Source of the DNA: Actinomycetes bacterium | Lineage (GTDB): Bacteria; Actinomycetota; Acidimicrobiia; Acidimicrobiales; Ilumatobacteraceae | Assembly: GCA_021414085.1 (NCBI GenBank) | Contig: JAIOPC010000011.1 | Span: 192,914 to 256,913 of the forward strand | DNA: 64,000 nucleotides | Direction: 5' to 3' | Shown here: positions 44,303-53,227 of the stretch, piece after piece | Layout of the letters: each line of letters begins with the position of its first letter | Position numbering within the stretch: the first letter of the stretch is position 1 | The notes under the pieces: model-generated | Seen by the model: the letters and a program-made list of their open reading frames with translations, nothing else | Databases searched by the model: none | What the model was told of the DNA's origin: nothing | Made by a program: the position numbers and the translations under genes

Positions 44303-46651
44303 GTGACCGCGTCGCTCGCCCCCGAATCAACTCGTAAACCACACCTGCTCGCGCGTCTCGGCCGGTGGTGTGTTCACCGTCGCAAGCTCGTCGTGTTCGG
44401 AATTTGGATTCCGCTCTTCGTCGTGCTGAACGCTGCATCGGGTGCCGTGGGCTCCGACTTCCACACGGAGATGAAACTGCCGAGCGGCGAAGCCGCCGAC
44501 GTTTTCGACTTGCTCAAGAGCGTCAGCGATGAAGCCGCTGGATTCGACGCCGAGATCGTGTTCTATTCACCCGATGGTGTGAACACCGATGAGATCACCG
44601 AGTCGCTCTCGGCGTTCTTCGGCGAGGTCGAAAAACTTGAAGGCGTCGATGTGACGAGCCCATTTGATTCGCCCGATCCGGAAATCAGCGAGGACGGCAC
44701 TGTTGGCGTCGCGCGCCTGAAGATCACCGAGCGCAGTCAGCAAGACGCGATCAAGCTGGCCGACGAGATCCGAGCGTTGGGCGACAAGGTCTCGCTGACG
44801 CAGGCCGACGGCAGCAAGTTGCAGATCGAGTACGGCGGCTGGGTATTCAGCAAGTTCGAGTTCCCGGCCTCGGAAGCGCTCGGCATTATCGCGGCGGTTG
44901 TGATTCTGGTGCTCGCCTTCGGCTCCGTCATCGCGATGGGCTTGCCCATCGGAACGGCTCTTGTCGGACTCGGCATGGGCACGGCCATCGTGGGACTGCT
45001 CAGTCACGTGCAGTCGATGCCAGATTTCACGAGCCAGATGGTGGCGATGATTGGCCTCGGCGTCGGCATCGACTACGCGCTATTCATCGTGACGCGATAT
45101 CGAGCTGCGCTACACGACGGGTTGTCGGTCGAAGAGGCAGTCGTGGAAGCGGTCGACACAAGTGGTCGCGCTGTCGTCTTCGCTGGCATCACGGTCATGA
45201 TCTCTCTGGTTGGCCTGTATCTCATCGGGCTCGAGTTCGTCAGCGGCCTCGCCACCGGCGCAACGGTCGGTGTATTGGTGATGATGCTCGCTTCAATCAC
45301 TTTGCTGCCCGCGCTGCTCGCAATGACAGGACACCGCATCAATGTCACGTCGCGCGCCGCGCTCGCCGCGCTTGCGGTCTTGGTTGTCGCAGCCCTCGGG
45401 GCCATCATCACGACCAACATCGGCATCTTGCTGGTGGGCTTGCTCGTTTCAGCTGTGGTCCTCGTCGCCAGCTTCTTTGTGAAGTCACTGCGCAAGCCAG
45501 TGCCGCACCGCGCGGAAAAGCCGGGCGAGCAGAGTCTGTGGTATCGGTGGAGCCGTATTGTGCAGCGTCGTCCCTGGCGCGTGCTCGCGGTTTCAGTTGG
45601 TTTGCTCGTCTTCTTGATGATTCCGCTGTTCTCGATTCGCCTGGGGTTTGGCGACATGGGCAATGCTCCTGAGGATCAGACGGTGCGCAAGGCTTACGAC
45701 TTGCTGGCCGACGGTTTTGGCCCCGGCTCGAATGGCCCGTTGGTCATCACAGTCACCGGCTCCGCGGCCGACGACAACGCTGCTCGCCAAGAGTTCGTTG
45801 AACTGTTGCGCGGTGTCGAGGGTGTGTCTGCGGCGTTCTCGCCGCCAGAAGCCTTGCGCCCCGGGTTGGCAATTGTCACCGTCATTCCCGACAGCGCACC
45901 GCAAGACGAAGCCACAAACGAGCTCGTCAATCGGTTGCGCGACGACATTGTCCCTGCGAGCGGCGTCGAAGCGCTTGTCGGCGGCCAAACGGCTGCCGGC
46001 ATGGACTTCGCGACCTACCTGGGCAGTCGTCTGCCGTTGTTGATTGGCGCCGTGCTCATCCTGAGCTTCCTGCTGTTGATGGCGGTGTTCCGCAGCGTGC
46101 TCGTGCCGTTGAAGGCCGTGGTCATGAACCTGCTGTCGATCGGCGCTGCCTATGGAGTGATCGTCGCCATCTTCCAGTGGGGTTGGGCGAAAGATCTGAT
46201 CGGCGTTGGCAAGGAAGGCCCGATCGACGCATGGGTCCCGATGATGCTGTTCGCCATCGTCTTCGGTTTGTCGATGGACTACGAGGTCTTCCTGCTGTCG
46301 CGCATCAAAGAGGAATACGACCGCACCGGTGACAACGGCCTTGCAGTGGCCGACGGCCTCGCCGTCACTGCGCGCGTCATCACCGCCGCAGCGTTAATCA
46401 TGGTGTGCGTTTTCAGTGCATTCGTCTTGGGCGACGAGCGCTCGCTGAAGCTCTTCGGCCTCGGCCTGGCTGCTGCGGTCGCCATCGACGCGACCATTGT
46501 GCGCATGTTGCTCGTGCCCGCGACGATGGAACTGCTCGGAAACCGCAACTGGTGGATTCCGAAGTGGATCGACAAGCTGCTGCCCAAGATCGACGTCGAG
46601 GGTTACCACCACCAGGCGCCGGCGATCGGTGCTCACGACGAGAAGTCATGA
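44303..46651 (+). CDS. MMPL family RND transporter
   Basis: Two RND halves; VAMIGLGVGIDYALFIVTRYR, MLFAIVFGLSMDYEVFLLSRIKEEY. Confidence 0.94.
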   Translation: MTASLAPESTRKPHLLARLGRWCVHRRKLVVFGIWIPLFVVLNAASGAVGSDFHTEMKLPSGEAADVFDLLKSVSDEAAGFDAEIVFYSPDGVNTDEITESLSAFFGEVEKLEGVDVTSPFDSPDPEISEDGTVGVARLKITERSQQDAIKLADEIRALGDKVSLTQADGSKLQIEYGGWVFSKFEFPASEALGIIAAVVILVLAFGSVIAMGLPIGTALVGLGMGTAIVGLLSHVQSMPDFTSQMVAMIGLGVGIDYALFIVTRYRAALHDGLSVEEAVVEAVDTSGRAVVFAGITVMISLVGLYLIGLEFVSGLATGATVGVLVMMLASITLLPALLAMTGHRINVTSRAALAALAVLVVAALGAIITTNIGILLVGLLVSAVVLVASFFVKSLRKPVPHRAEKPGEQSLWYRWSRIVQRRPWRVLAVSVGLLVFLMIPLFSIRLGFGDMGNAPEDQTVRKAYDLLADGFGPGSNGPLVITVTGSAADDNAARQEFVELLRGVEGVSAAFSPPEALRPGLAIVTVIPDSAPQDEATNELVNRLRDDIVPASGVEALVGGQTAAGMDFATYLGSRLPLLIGAVLILSFLLLMAVFRSVLVPLKAVVMNLLSIGAAYGVIVAIFQWGWAKDLIGVGKEGPIDAWVPMMLFAIVFGLSMDYEVFLLSRIKEEYDRTGDNGLAVADGLAVTARVITAAALIMVCVFSAFVLGDERSLKLFGLGLAAAVAIDATIVRMLLVPATMELLGNRNWWIPKWIDKLLPKIDVEGYHHQAPAIGAHDEKS

Positions 46652-47199
46652 GCGAAACGGCCGATCGCTTCGCCGCCGTAGCGGCCCGGTTCACACAATG
46701 CGTCGAGGCTGTTCCCGCGGAAGCGTGGAACAACTCGTCGCCGTGTGCGGGTTGGACCACACGCGACGTGGTACGGCACCTCGTCGATTGGGTTCCTGGC
46801 TTCTATAGCGCGAATGCCGGCCTCACGTTTCCGGCCGGACCCTCAGTCGACGTCGACCCGGCGGGTGCGTGGGCGGTTGTGTGCCGCACGCTGCTCGCCG
46901 CGCTCGCCGACCCCGAGGTTTCGGCGCGCGAGTTCGATAGTCAGGCTGGCCGCATGTCTGTCGAGCAATCAATCGGCATGATCGTTACTGGCGACGTGTT
47001 GATTCACACATGGGATGTGGCCCGCGCCACGGGGCTCGACGAGCGACTCGACGCTGCCGAAGTGCACGGCATGTTCGAAGGAATGCAAGCCTTCGATGAA
47101 ATCCTGCGCAGTTCGGGCCAGTTTGGTCCTCGGGTCACTGTGCCCGAGTCGGCCACTGAGCAGGACAAGTTGCTCGCCTTCACGGGGCGTCAGCCCTGA
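46648..47199 (+). CDS. TIGR03086-like metal-binding (DinB/MDMPI) protein
   Basis: MSETADRFAAVAARFTQCVEAVPAEAWNNSSPCAGWTTRDVVRHLVDW; ATGA overlap with mmpL-type gene. Confidence 0.87.
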   Translation: MSETADRFAAVAARFTQCVEAVPAEAWNNSSPCAGWTTRDVVRHLVDWVPGFYSANAGLTFPAGPSVDVDPAGAWAVVCRTLLAALADPEVSAREFDSQAGRMSVEQSIGMIVTGDVLIHTWDVARATGLDERLDAAEVHGMFEGMQAFDEILRSSGQFGPRVTVPESATEQDKLLAFTGRQP

Positions 47200-48149
47200 C
47201 ACGCAAACTGATCATCGACACCGACCCTGGGGTCGATGATGCCATGGCGATCTTCATGGCGTTGGCCTCCCCGGAGCTCGACGTTGTTGGTCTCACCACC
47301 ATCTTTGGTAACGCCGCAACAGTCGACACCACGCGCAATGCGCGTGTGCTGCTTGATGCCGCAGGGCGCGACGACATCCCGGTGTCTGCTGGCGCCAGTG
47401 CTCCTCTCGCCGCGGACTACATCGGGCCGGTTCCGTGGGTGCATGGCCACAACGGGCTTGGCGATGCGCCAATTGGCGAACCGAGTCGTCCGCCAGTTGC
47501 GACTTCGGCGCACGAGTTCTTGTACGAGATGGCTGCCGCGGACCCCGGTGCGATCACATTGCTGGCGGTTGGTCCGCTCACCAACCTGGGCTTGCTGCTA
47601 CAGCACCATCCAGATGCCGTCGACCTCTTCGCCGAGGTTGTGGTGATGGGTGGCAATGCGCTCGTGCCCGGCAACGCAACACCGGTCGCGGAAGCAAACA
47701 TCAACAACGACCCCGAAGCAGCCGACTTGGTGTTCGGCGCGAAGTGGCGAGTGACAATGGTCGGGCTCGACGTCACGCACAAGGTGAACTTGTCGGGAGC
47801 AGCAATCGATCGCATCAGCGCCGTCGATACACCGACGGCTGCCCTGCTTGCCGCGGCGCTGCCGCTGTATCGCAACTTCTTTGAGACGCGCAACCACGTC
47901 GATGGCATCTTCGTGCACGATCCGTCGGCGGTTGCATACCTGCTGGATCCCGATGCGTTCACCACCGAGCAGTGGCCCATTCGAGTCGAGACCGAGAGCT
48001 TCAGTCGCGGCAAGACGTGGCCCAACATGGGCGACACCGACGATGCCGCGCCGCCCGCGTGGCGTGGCCGACCGGCGGTGAATGTGTGCACCGAAGTCGA
48101 TGCACCTTGGGTGTTGCGCCTCGTCGAAGAACGACTGACTCGGTACTAG
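47196..48149 (+). CDS. Nucleoside hydrolase (IunH family), probable CTG start
   Basis: CTG ACA CGC AAA CTG... encodes (M)TRKLIIDTDPGVDDAMAIFMALASPELDVVGLTTIFGN; ORF-track ATG at 47244 omits the DTDPGVDD motif. Confidence 0.85.
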   Translation: MTRKLIIDTDPGVDDAMAIFMALASPELDVVGLTTIFGNAATVDTTRNARVLLDAAGRDDIPVSAGASAPLAADYIGPVPWVHGHNGLGDAPIGEPSRPPVATSAHEFLYEMAAADPGAITLLAVGPLTNLGLLLQHHPDAVDLFAEVVVMGGNALVPGNATPVAEANINNDPEAADLVFGAKWRVTMVGLDVTHKVNLSGAAIDRISAVDTPTAALLAAALPLYRNFFETRNHVDGIFVHDPSAVAYLLDPDAFTTEQWPIRVETESFSRGKTWPNMGDTDDAAPPAWRGRPAVNVCTEVDAPWVLRLVEERLTRY

Positions 48150-48153
48150 GCCG

Positions 48154-49362
48154 TCAGAGTTCGAGCCGCGCGATCCACAAGCCGGGCGCTTCCAGCTCGG
48201 CAGGTGTCGGTAGCGGTTGCTCGCCAGCAAAGAAGTTCACCAAGCCGTGCTCGCCCACGCGATCGACAACGCCAGCAGTGAACGTCTTGCCGCGCTGCAC
48301 CTGTTCTTGCGTGAGCTGTAACCCGAGCAGTCGCTCCACGAACTGGTCGTCGGGCGATGCTTCGAACCGCCGCCGCCGTACCGCTTCGGCGATGCGCAGT
48401 GCGTCGCCGCCGATGACGCGAGCGGCGACGCCATCCACGAGGTAGTCAACCGAACCGACGACGGCAGCGATTGCTGCATCAAGCTGCGGCGCCAACGCGA
48501 GTTGTTCGGGCGATTGCACCGCACCAAGCAATAGCGCGGGATCGGAGAGCAGTTGCTGCATCGCTGCCATCGGGTCGCCCTCGTCGGTCTCGAGCGAGGA
48601 GAGGTGTTCCGCAACGGCCGAAGCGTCGGGGCGGAATGCGCCGACGTGGCGACGCACCAACGTGCTGAGTTGCTCGGATAGCCGCGTGAAACCGAACAGC
48701 GTGTGGCCGATCATCTCCTGTGCGAGGGTCCACAACCGCATCTCGTCGATCGGCAAGCTCCAATCGGTCGCAAACTGATCGATGTTGGCCGGCACCAGCA
48801 TCAGCGCGCGATCGCTACGCGGAATCGGCAAGTCGTACTGGCCGAACGTTCTCGCTGCAAGGCGCCCGACCATTGAACCAACAGCCATGCCCATCATTGA
48901 GGGCGCCATCATCTGGCTGAGGTTGCTCATCATCGCCGCCAGCGGGTCGGGTTCGTCGCCGGCATCGCTGGGCGACGGACGGCGCCCGAGTGAGGTAGCC
49001 AACTCGGTGAACAGTGGTCGGTACGCCTCGAGAGTGCGCTGCGCCCACACGGTGCGAGTGACCGGTGCAACCTCCGGAAAGATGGTGTCGAGACCGGTGA
49101 GATCGCGCACGTGCAATTCGACGATGCGCGCCAAGTCGCCGAGTGCGATGCGCACGGTGGGCTCGACATTGCCCTCAGTGATCGCAGCCTTGCCGTCCTT
49201 GCCATCGGGTTCACGACCGCTGGCGGCCATCGCCGCGAACTGGCGAGCGGCGTCCCAATTCAACGGACCTTGCCCGGCAAGCGCCTTCGCGAGATCGCCG
49301 AACATCGGCAGGTTCGCGAACGGATTGTCGCCGAATTCCGCCGACGACGCGTCGTCTTCCAT
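48154..49362 (-). CDS. DUF2342/TIGR03624-type putative zinc-dependent hydrolase
   Basis: MDFRSADDA-like start; NPFANLPMFGDLAKALAGQGPLNWDAARQFA, LMLVPANIDQFATDWSLPIDEMRLWTLAQEMIGHTLF. Confidence 0.75.
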   Translation of the reverse strand: MEDDASSAEFGDNPFANLPMFGDLAKALAGQGPLNWDAARQFAAMAASGREPDGKDGKAAITEGNVEPTVRIALGDLARIVELHVRDLTGLDTIFPEVAPVTRTVWAQRTLEAYRPLFTELATSLGRRPSPSDAGDEPDPLAAMMSNLSQMMAPSMMGMAVGSMVGRLAARTFGQYDLPIPRSDRALMLVPANIDQFATDWSLPIDEMRLWTLAQEMIGHTLFGFTRLSEQLSTLVRRHVGAFRPDASAVAEHLSSLETDEGDPMAAMQQLLSDPALLLGAVQSPEQLALAPQLDAAIAAVVGSVDYLVDGVAARVIGGDALRIAEAVRRRRFEASPDDQFVERLLGLQLTQEQVQRGKTFTAGVVDRVGEHGLVNFFAGEQPLPTPAELEAPGLWIARLEL

Positions 49363-49409
49363 GCGCGCAGCTTATGAACACATTCCGCGAACCGCTAGCG
49401 TCAGGCGCG

Positions 49410-50375
49410 ATGAGTCTTGTGACGACCACCACACCCGTGTGGGTAGGCAATGGCACCGGTGGTTTGGGTTCACGTGTGTTTCGACTACTCGCCGCCAGCG
49501 ACAAGGTGTGCCTCGCCGAATCGGGTAGTGCCCCGGTTGAAGTGTTGGTGTGGCTTGCCGCCGACAACGCGCTGCCCGACCACGGGGTATTGGGTGGGTT
49601 GTCGGCTGCGTTACGCGAAAGCCCCGAGCTACGCCACGTCGTGTTGGTTTCCTCGGCGATGGTCTACGGCGCTTGGGAAAACAACCCTGTTCCATTGACT
49701 GAGGAAGCGCTGCTGCGTCCCGACGTCGAGTTCGCGTTCGCCCGCCAGCTTGGCGCCGCAGAACAACTGGTCGACGCGTGGCGCCGCGAGGGGGCCGGTC
49801 GCACCGCAACGGTGTTACGGCCTGCCATCGGAATGGCGGCCGACGACACCAGCCGCTTGGCGGCTGCGCTGGCGGCTGGCATGGGACAACGCTTTGGCAC
49901 AGCGGATCCGCCGGCGCAGTTCTTGCACCTCGACGATCTCGCCGCCGCGGTTTTGCTCGCCGTCGAACAACAGCTGGACGGAGTGTTCAACGTGGCACCC
50001 GACGGATGGATCGCGGGGGAACGCGTTCGTGCCCTGGCGGGCGCAGTACCGCGGCTCAAGTTGCCCGATCGGGTGAGCGAGGTGATCACCAACTTGCGCT
50101 GGCGGTTCCAGCGCGGCCCAATTCCACCTGGCTTGCGCAGCTATACGCGTTCGCCATGGCTGATTGCAAACGATCGCTTAAAGGCCGCCGGTTGGCAGCC
50201 GAACGTGACCAACGAGCAGGCGTATGTCGAGGGCACCGAGGGCAAGTGGTGGACGATGGTCTCCCCGAAGCGCCGTCAAGAGATCACGCTGGTTGGGGCG
50301 TCGGTCGCAACCCTGACTGGTGTTTTGCTGCTCGTGCGTGCAGTGCGTCGCGCTCGGCGCCGACGTATCAGCTAA
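49410..50375 (+). CDS. NAD-dependent epimerase/SDR family protein
   Basis: HVVLVSSAMVYGAWENNPVPLTEEALLRP...FLHLDDLAAAVLLAVE...GVFNVAPDGWI. Confidence 0.82.
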   Translation: MSLVTTTTPVWVGNGTGGLGSRVFRLLAASDKVCLAESGSAPVEVLVWLAADNALPDHGVLGGLSAALRESPELRHVVLVSSAMVYGAWENNPVPLTEEALLRPDVEFAFARQLGAAEQLVDAWRREGAGRTATVLRPAIGMAADDTSRLAAALAAGMGQRFGTADPPAQFLHLDDLAAAVLLAVEQQLDGVFNVAPDGWIAGERVRALAGAVPRLKLPDRVSEVITNLRWRFQRGPIPPGLRSYTRSPWLIANDRLKAAGWQPNVTNEQAYVEGTEGKWWTMVSPKRRQEITLVGASVATLTGVLLLVRAVRRARRRRIS

Positions 50376-51430
50376 TTGGTGCCCAGCTGAATCGCAAGCG
50401 TTGCTTCTTCGCCGTTTGCGAACAGCACAATCAGCTGCACGATGTCGCCCGGCATCAGACCCGCGAGCGCTGCAACAAACGTCGCGTCGTCGCCCACGAC
50501 CGCATCGTTGATAGCGAGAATCACGTCGCCATCGTGCAGGCCCGCCCATCCGGCAAGTGCGCGGCGCAATACAGCGAAGTCGCCGAGCGCAACGAAGTGT
50601 TCGCTGCTGGAGTTTGAACACAACCCCACCAGATCGCCATCCTGATTCATGACGGGTGTGCCTTCGCGCACGGAGTCGTCGTACGTGAACTCTTGGTCGA
50701 AGTTGCCATCAGCGCCAATGGTGAACGTGTAGGCCGTTTCGCCAACCAACGTCAACTCGTCGCCGGGAGCGATCGTCGCCATCTCAAACGCCAGCTCTTC
50801 GAGGAGCGTGTCGGTCGTCAGCACCGCTAGACCTTGATCTTGATCGACGAAGAGCACCTGCGCCGTTGCGGTGCGGCCGTCGGTGAGCAGAAGTTGCACC
50901 GTGCTATCGGCCTCAACCGCGAACGCAGTGGTGATCACGAGGCTGCTCCCGCTGACTGCCACAGCGACCGCGCCGTCTTCAACCGTTTTCGTTTGCTGGA
51001 GGTTGTACGTTGGCATCGGTGGCGGCAGTGCGATTGTGCTCGCAACCACCGTGGTGGAGATGGTGGTAGCGGGTGCAACGGTCGTGGAGCCGGGTGATTC
51101 GAGTGGGAGGCGAAGCGAGTTGCTGACTACCGACGAACTGCTTGTCGCGAGGGTCGAACGGACGCTGACAACCGCCGTTCGGCCAGCTTCTGTGGGCATC
51201 ATCGTCCACAGCACGGCGAGCGCGATCATGATGCCGATGGCGCCGGTAGTTGTGGACAGACCGCGGCCCAGAATCACCGGTGGTTCCGACATTGTCCATG
51301 CTTCGTGGCCGACTTCGCTGGGGTGTCGCCACTCGCGTTCGTGGGCGGGCAGCGGTGCGGGCTGGCGGTCGTCGCGGTCGTCGCGATCGTTCCCGTGGCC
51401 GTTCTCGTTGTCGTGTTGCCCGGCTGCCAC
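50372..51430 (-). CDS. Membrane-anchored trypsin-like/PDZ (HtrA-like) protein, likely catalytically degenerate
   Basis: TM segment, degenerate S1C fold (SSLVITTAFAVEAD; VREGTPVMNQDGDLVGLCS), C-terminal PDZ (AGLHDGDVILAINDAVVGDDATFVAALAGLMPGDIVQL). Confidence 0.75.
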   Translation of the reverse strand: MAAGQHDNENGHGNDRDDRDDRQPAPLPAHEREWRHPSEVGHEAWTMSEPPVILGRGLSTTTGAIGIMIALAVLWTMMPTEAGRTAVVSVRSTLATSSSSVVSNSLRLPLESPGSTTVAPATTISTTVVASTIALPPPMPTYNLQQTKTVEDGAVAVAVSGSSLVITTAFAVEADSTVQLLLTDGRTATAQVLFVDQDQGLAVLTTDTLLEELAFEMATIAPGDELTLVGETAYTFTIGADGNFDQEFTYDDSVREGTPVMNQDGDLVGLCSNSSSEHFVALGDFAVLRRALAGWAGLHDGDVILAINDAVVGDDATFVAALAGLMPGDIVQLIVLFANGEEATLAIQLGTN

Positions 51431-51525
51431 GAACGGGAGAGGTTAGTGAGCATCGCCGCGCGAGTGGCGTCGCGCCAGCGCGGGCTCGGTGGCTGAGGGC
51501 GTTATCACGGCTACCATGCGCTGTT

Positions 51526-52038
51526 GTGCATCCCCCCGCAACAGGCACCTCTTGGTTGGCAATAACCGACCACGCACTGCCGATCGCGGCCGTCTACGAC
51601 TGGTGCGTACAGCCAGAATGTGGCGCAATCGTGCTGTTCAGCGGCATCGTGCGCGACCACGCCGTTGACGAACACGGCAACCTGCGGGCCGATGTGACGC
51701 ACCTGCTGTACGAGGCCTACGAAAGCCAGACCGTCCCCGCCTTCGCGGCCATCGAAGCCGAGCTTCGGGGCCGCTGGCCGCACACCGGCCGGGTGGCGTT
51801 GCTGCATCGCGTGGGCGTCGTTTCCCTGATGGAGAGTTCCGTCGTGGCCGCCGTCAGCGCCCCGCACCGGCCGGAGGCTTTCGAGGCCGCTCGCTTCGCC
51901 ATCGACGCCATCAAGGCCAGCGCTCCGATCTGGAAGCACGAGACCTGGGCGGAGGGTGCCGATTGGGGTACCGCGGCCCATGCGTTGGTAACGCCTGCTT
52001 CGGTGGCAAGTGCTCGCACTGGCGGTGATCGCTCGTGA
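51526..52038 (+). CDS. moaE: Molybdopterin synthase catalytic subunit (MoaE)
   Basis: GAIVLFSGIVRDHAV...LLYEAYESQTVPAFAAIEAELRGRWP...VALLHRVGVVSLMESSVVAAVSAPHRPEAFEAARFAIDAIKASAPIWKHE. Confidence 0.9.
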   Translation: MHPPATGTSWLAITDHALPIAAVYDWCVQPECGAIVLFSGIVRDHAVDEHGNLRADVTHLLYEAYESQTVPAFAAIEAELRGRWPHTGRVALLHRVGVVSLMESSVVAAVSAPHRPEAFEAARFAIDAIKASAPIWKHETWAEGADWGTAAHALVTPASVASARTGGDRS

Positions 52039-52220
52039 TCTGGGTTTATGTCGTCGCGTTCGTGATCTTGGTCGTTGCGACGTTTCTCTTGCGCGGACGC
52101 CGACCCGACTCGGGCATGACCTCCTACCGCAAACACATCGATGCACTGTCGTCAGAGTCGCGGCGTGGCGTGCGCGAAGTGAACGATCGGACTCAGAGCA
52201 CCAAGCGTCGGAAGCCCTAG
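52035..52220 (+). CDS. Small single-TM membrane protein
   Basis: MIWVYVVAFVILVVATFLLRGRRPDSG...; ATGA-type overlap with moaE, just upstream of mreB-like gene. Confidence 0.65.
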   Translation: MIWVYVVAFVILVVATFLLRGRRPDSGMTSYRKHIDALSSESRRGVREVNDRTQSTKRRKP

Positions 52221-52222
52221 GC

Positions 52223-53227
52223 ATGGCACGCGACCTCGCAATCGACCTTGGTACTGCCAACACGTTGGTCTACATGAAGGGCCGCGGCATCGTGCTGAAC
52301 GAACCGTCGGTGATTGCCGTTAACCGGCAGACCGGCGAAGTTCTGGCGACTGGTCGCGAAGCGTGGCAGATGATCGGCCGCACGCCCGGTTACATCGTTG
52401 CCGTTCGTCCTCTGCGCGGTGGTGCCATCACCGACTTCGAGATCACTGAGCGCATGATTCGCTTGCTGTTGCAACGCGTCGGTGTCAGCCGCTTCACGCG
52501 CCCCAAGGTCGTCATCTGCGTGCCGTCAGCGATCACCGAGGTCGAGCGGCGCGCGGTGACCGACGCGGCTCGTCGTGCGGGCGCCGCCGACGCACAGTTG
52601 ATCGAGCAGCCGATGGCAGCGGCCATTGGCGCCGACCTGCCCATCGACGAACCGATTGGCAACATGGTCATCGACATTGGTGGTGGCACCAGCGAGTCGG
52701 CCGTGATCAGCCTCGGTGGCATCGTCGCGCTGGAAGCGGTGCGCGTTGGCAGTTTCGATATCGATGCCGCGATCCAGGCATACGTGCGCCGCGAGCACGG
52801 CATCGCGATCGGCGAACGCACCGCTGAAGAGGTGAAGGTCGCGATCGGTTCCGCCTGCGAGACGGAAGACGAGAGCCAAGCCGAAGTTCGCGGTCGCGAT
52901 CTAATGACCGGATTGCCGCGCACTGTCGTGTTGACGCCAGAAGAAGTTCGCTTCGCCATCGACGACACGCTCAGCAGCATCATCGACTCGGTGAAGCGTT
53001 GTCTGGCCAAGGCGCCGCCGGAACTCGCGCAGGATTTCCTCGTGCGCGGTATGTACCTCGTCGGTGGTGGCGGCTTGCTGCGTGGTCTATCGCAGCGCAT
53101 TGAGAAGGAAACAAATGTGCCCGTGCGCATGTCGAACATGCCGCTCGAGGCCGTCGTCATGGGTGCCGGCCACTGCATCGAACACTACGACGCATTGAAA
53201 ACGATGTTCATGGGTGCCCGCCGCTGA
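52223..53227 (+). CDS. mreB: MreB-like rod shape-determining/actin-like protein
   Basis: ARDLAIDLGTANTLVYMKGRGIVLNEPSVIAVN...NMVIDIGGGTSESAVISLGGIV...MYLVGGGGLLRGLSQRIEKETNVPV. Confidence 0.92.
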   Translation: MARDLAIDLGTANTLVYMKGRGIVLNEPSVIAVNRQTGEVLATGREAWQMIGRTPGYIVAVRPLRGGAITDFEITERMIRLLLQRVGVSRFTRPKVVICVPSAITEVERRAVTDAARRAGAADAQLIEQPMAAAIGADLPIDEPIGNMVIDIGGGTSESAVISLGGIVALEAVRVGSFDIDAAIQAYVRREHGIAIGERTAEEVKVAIGSACETEDESQAEVRGRDLMTGLPRTVVLTPEEVRFAIDDTLSSIIDSVKRCLAKAPPELAQDFLVRGMYLVGGGGLLRGLSQRIEKETNVPVRMSNMPLEAVVMGAGHCIEHYDALKTMFMGARR

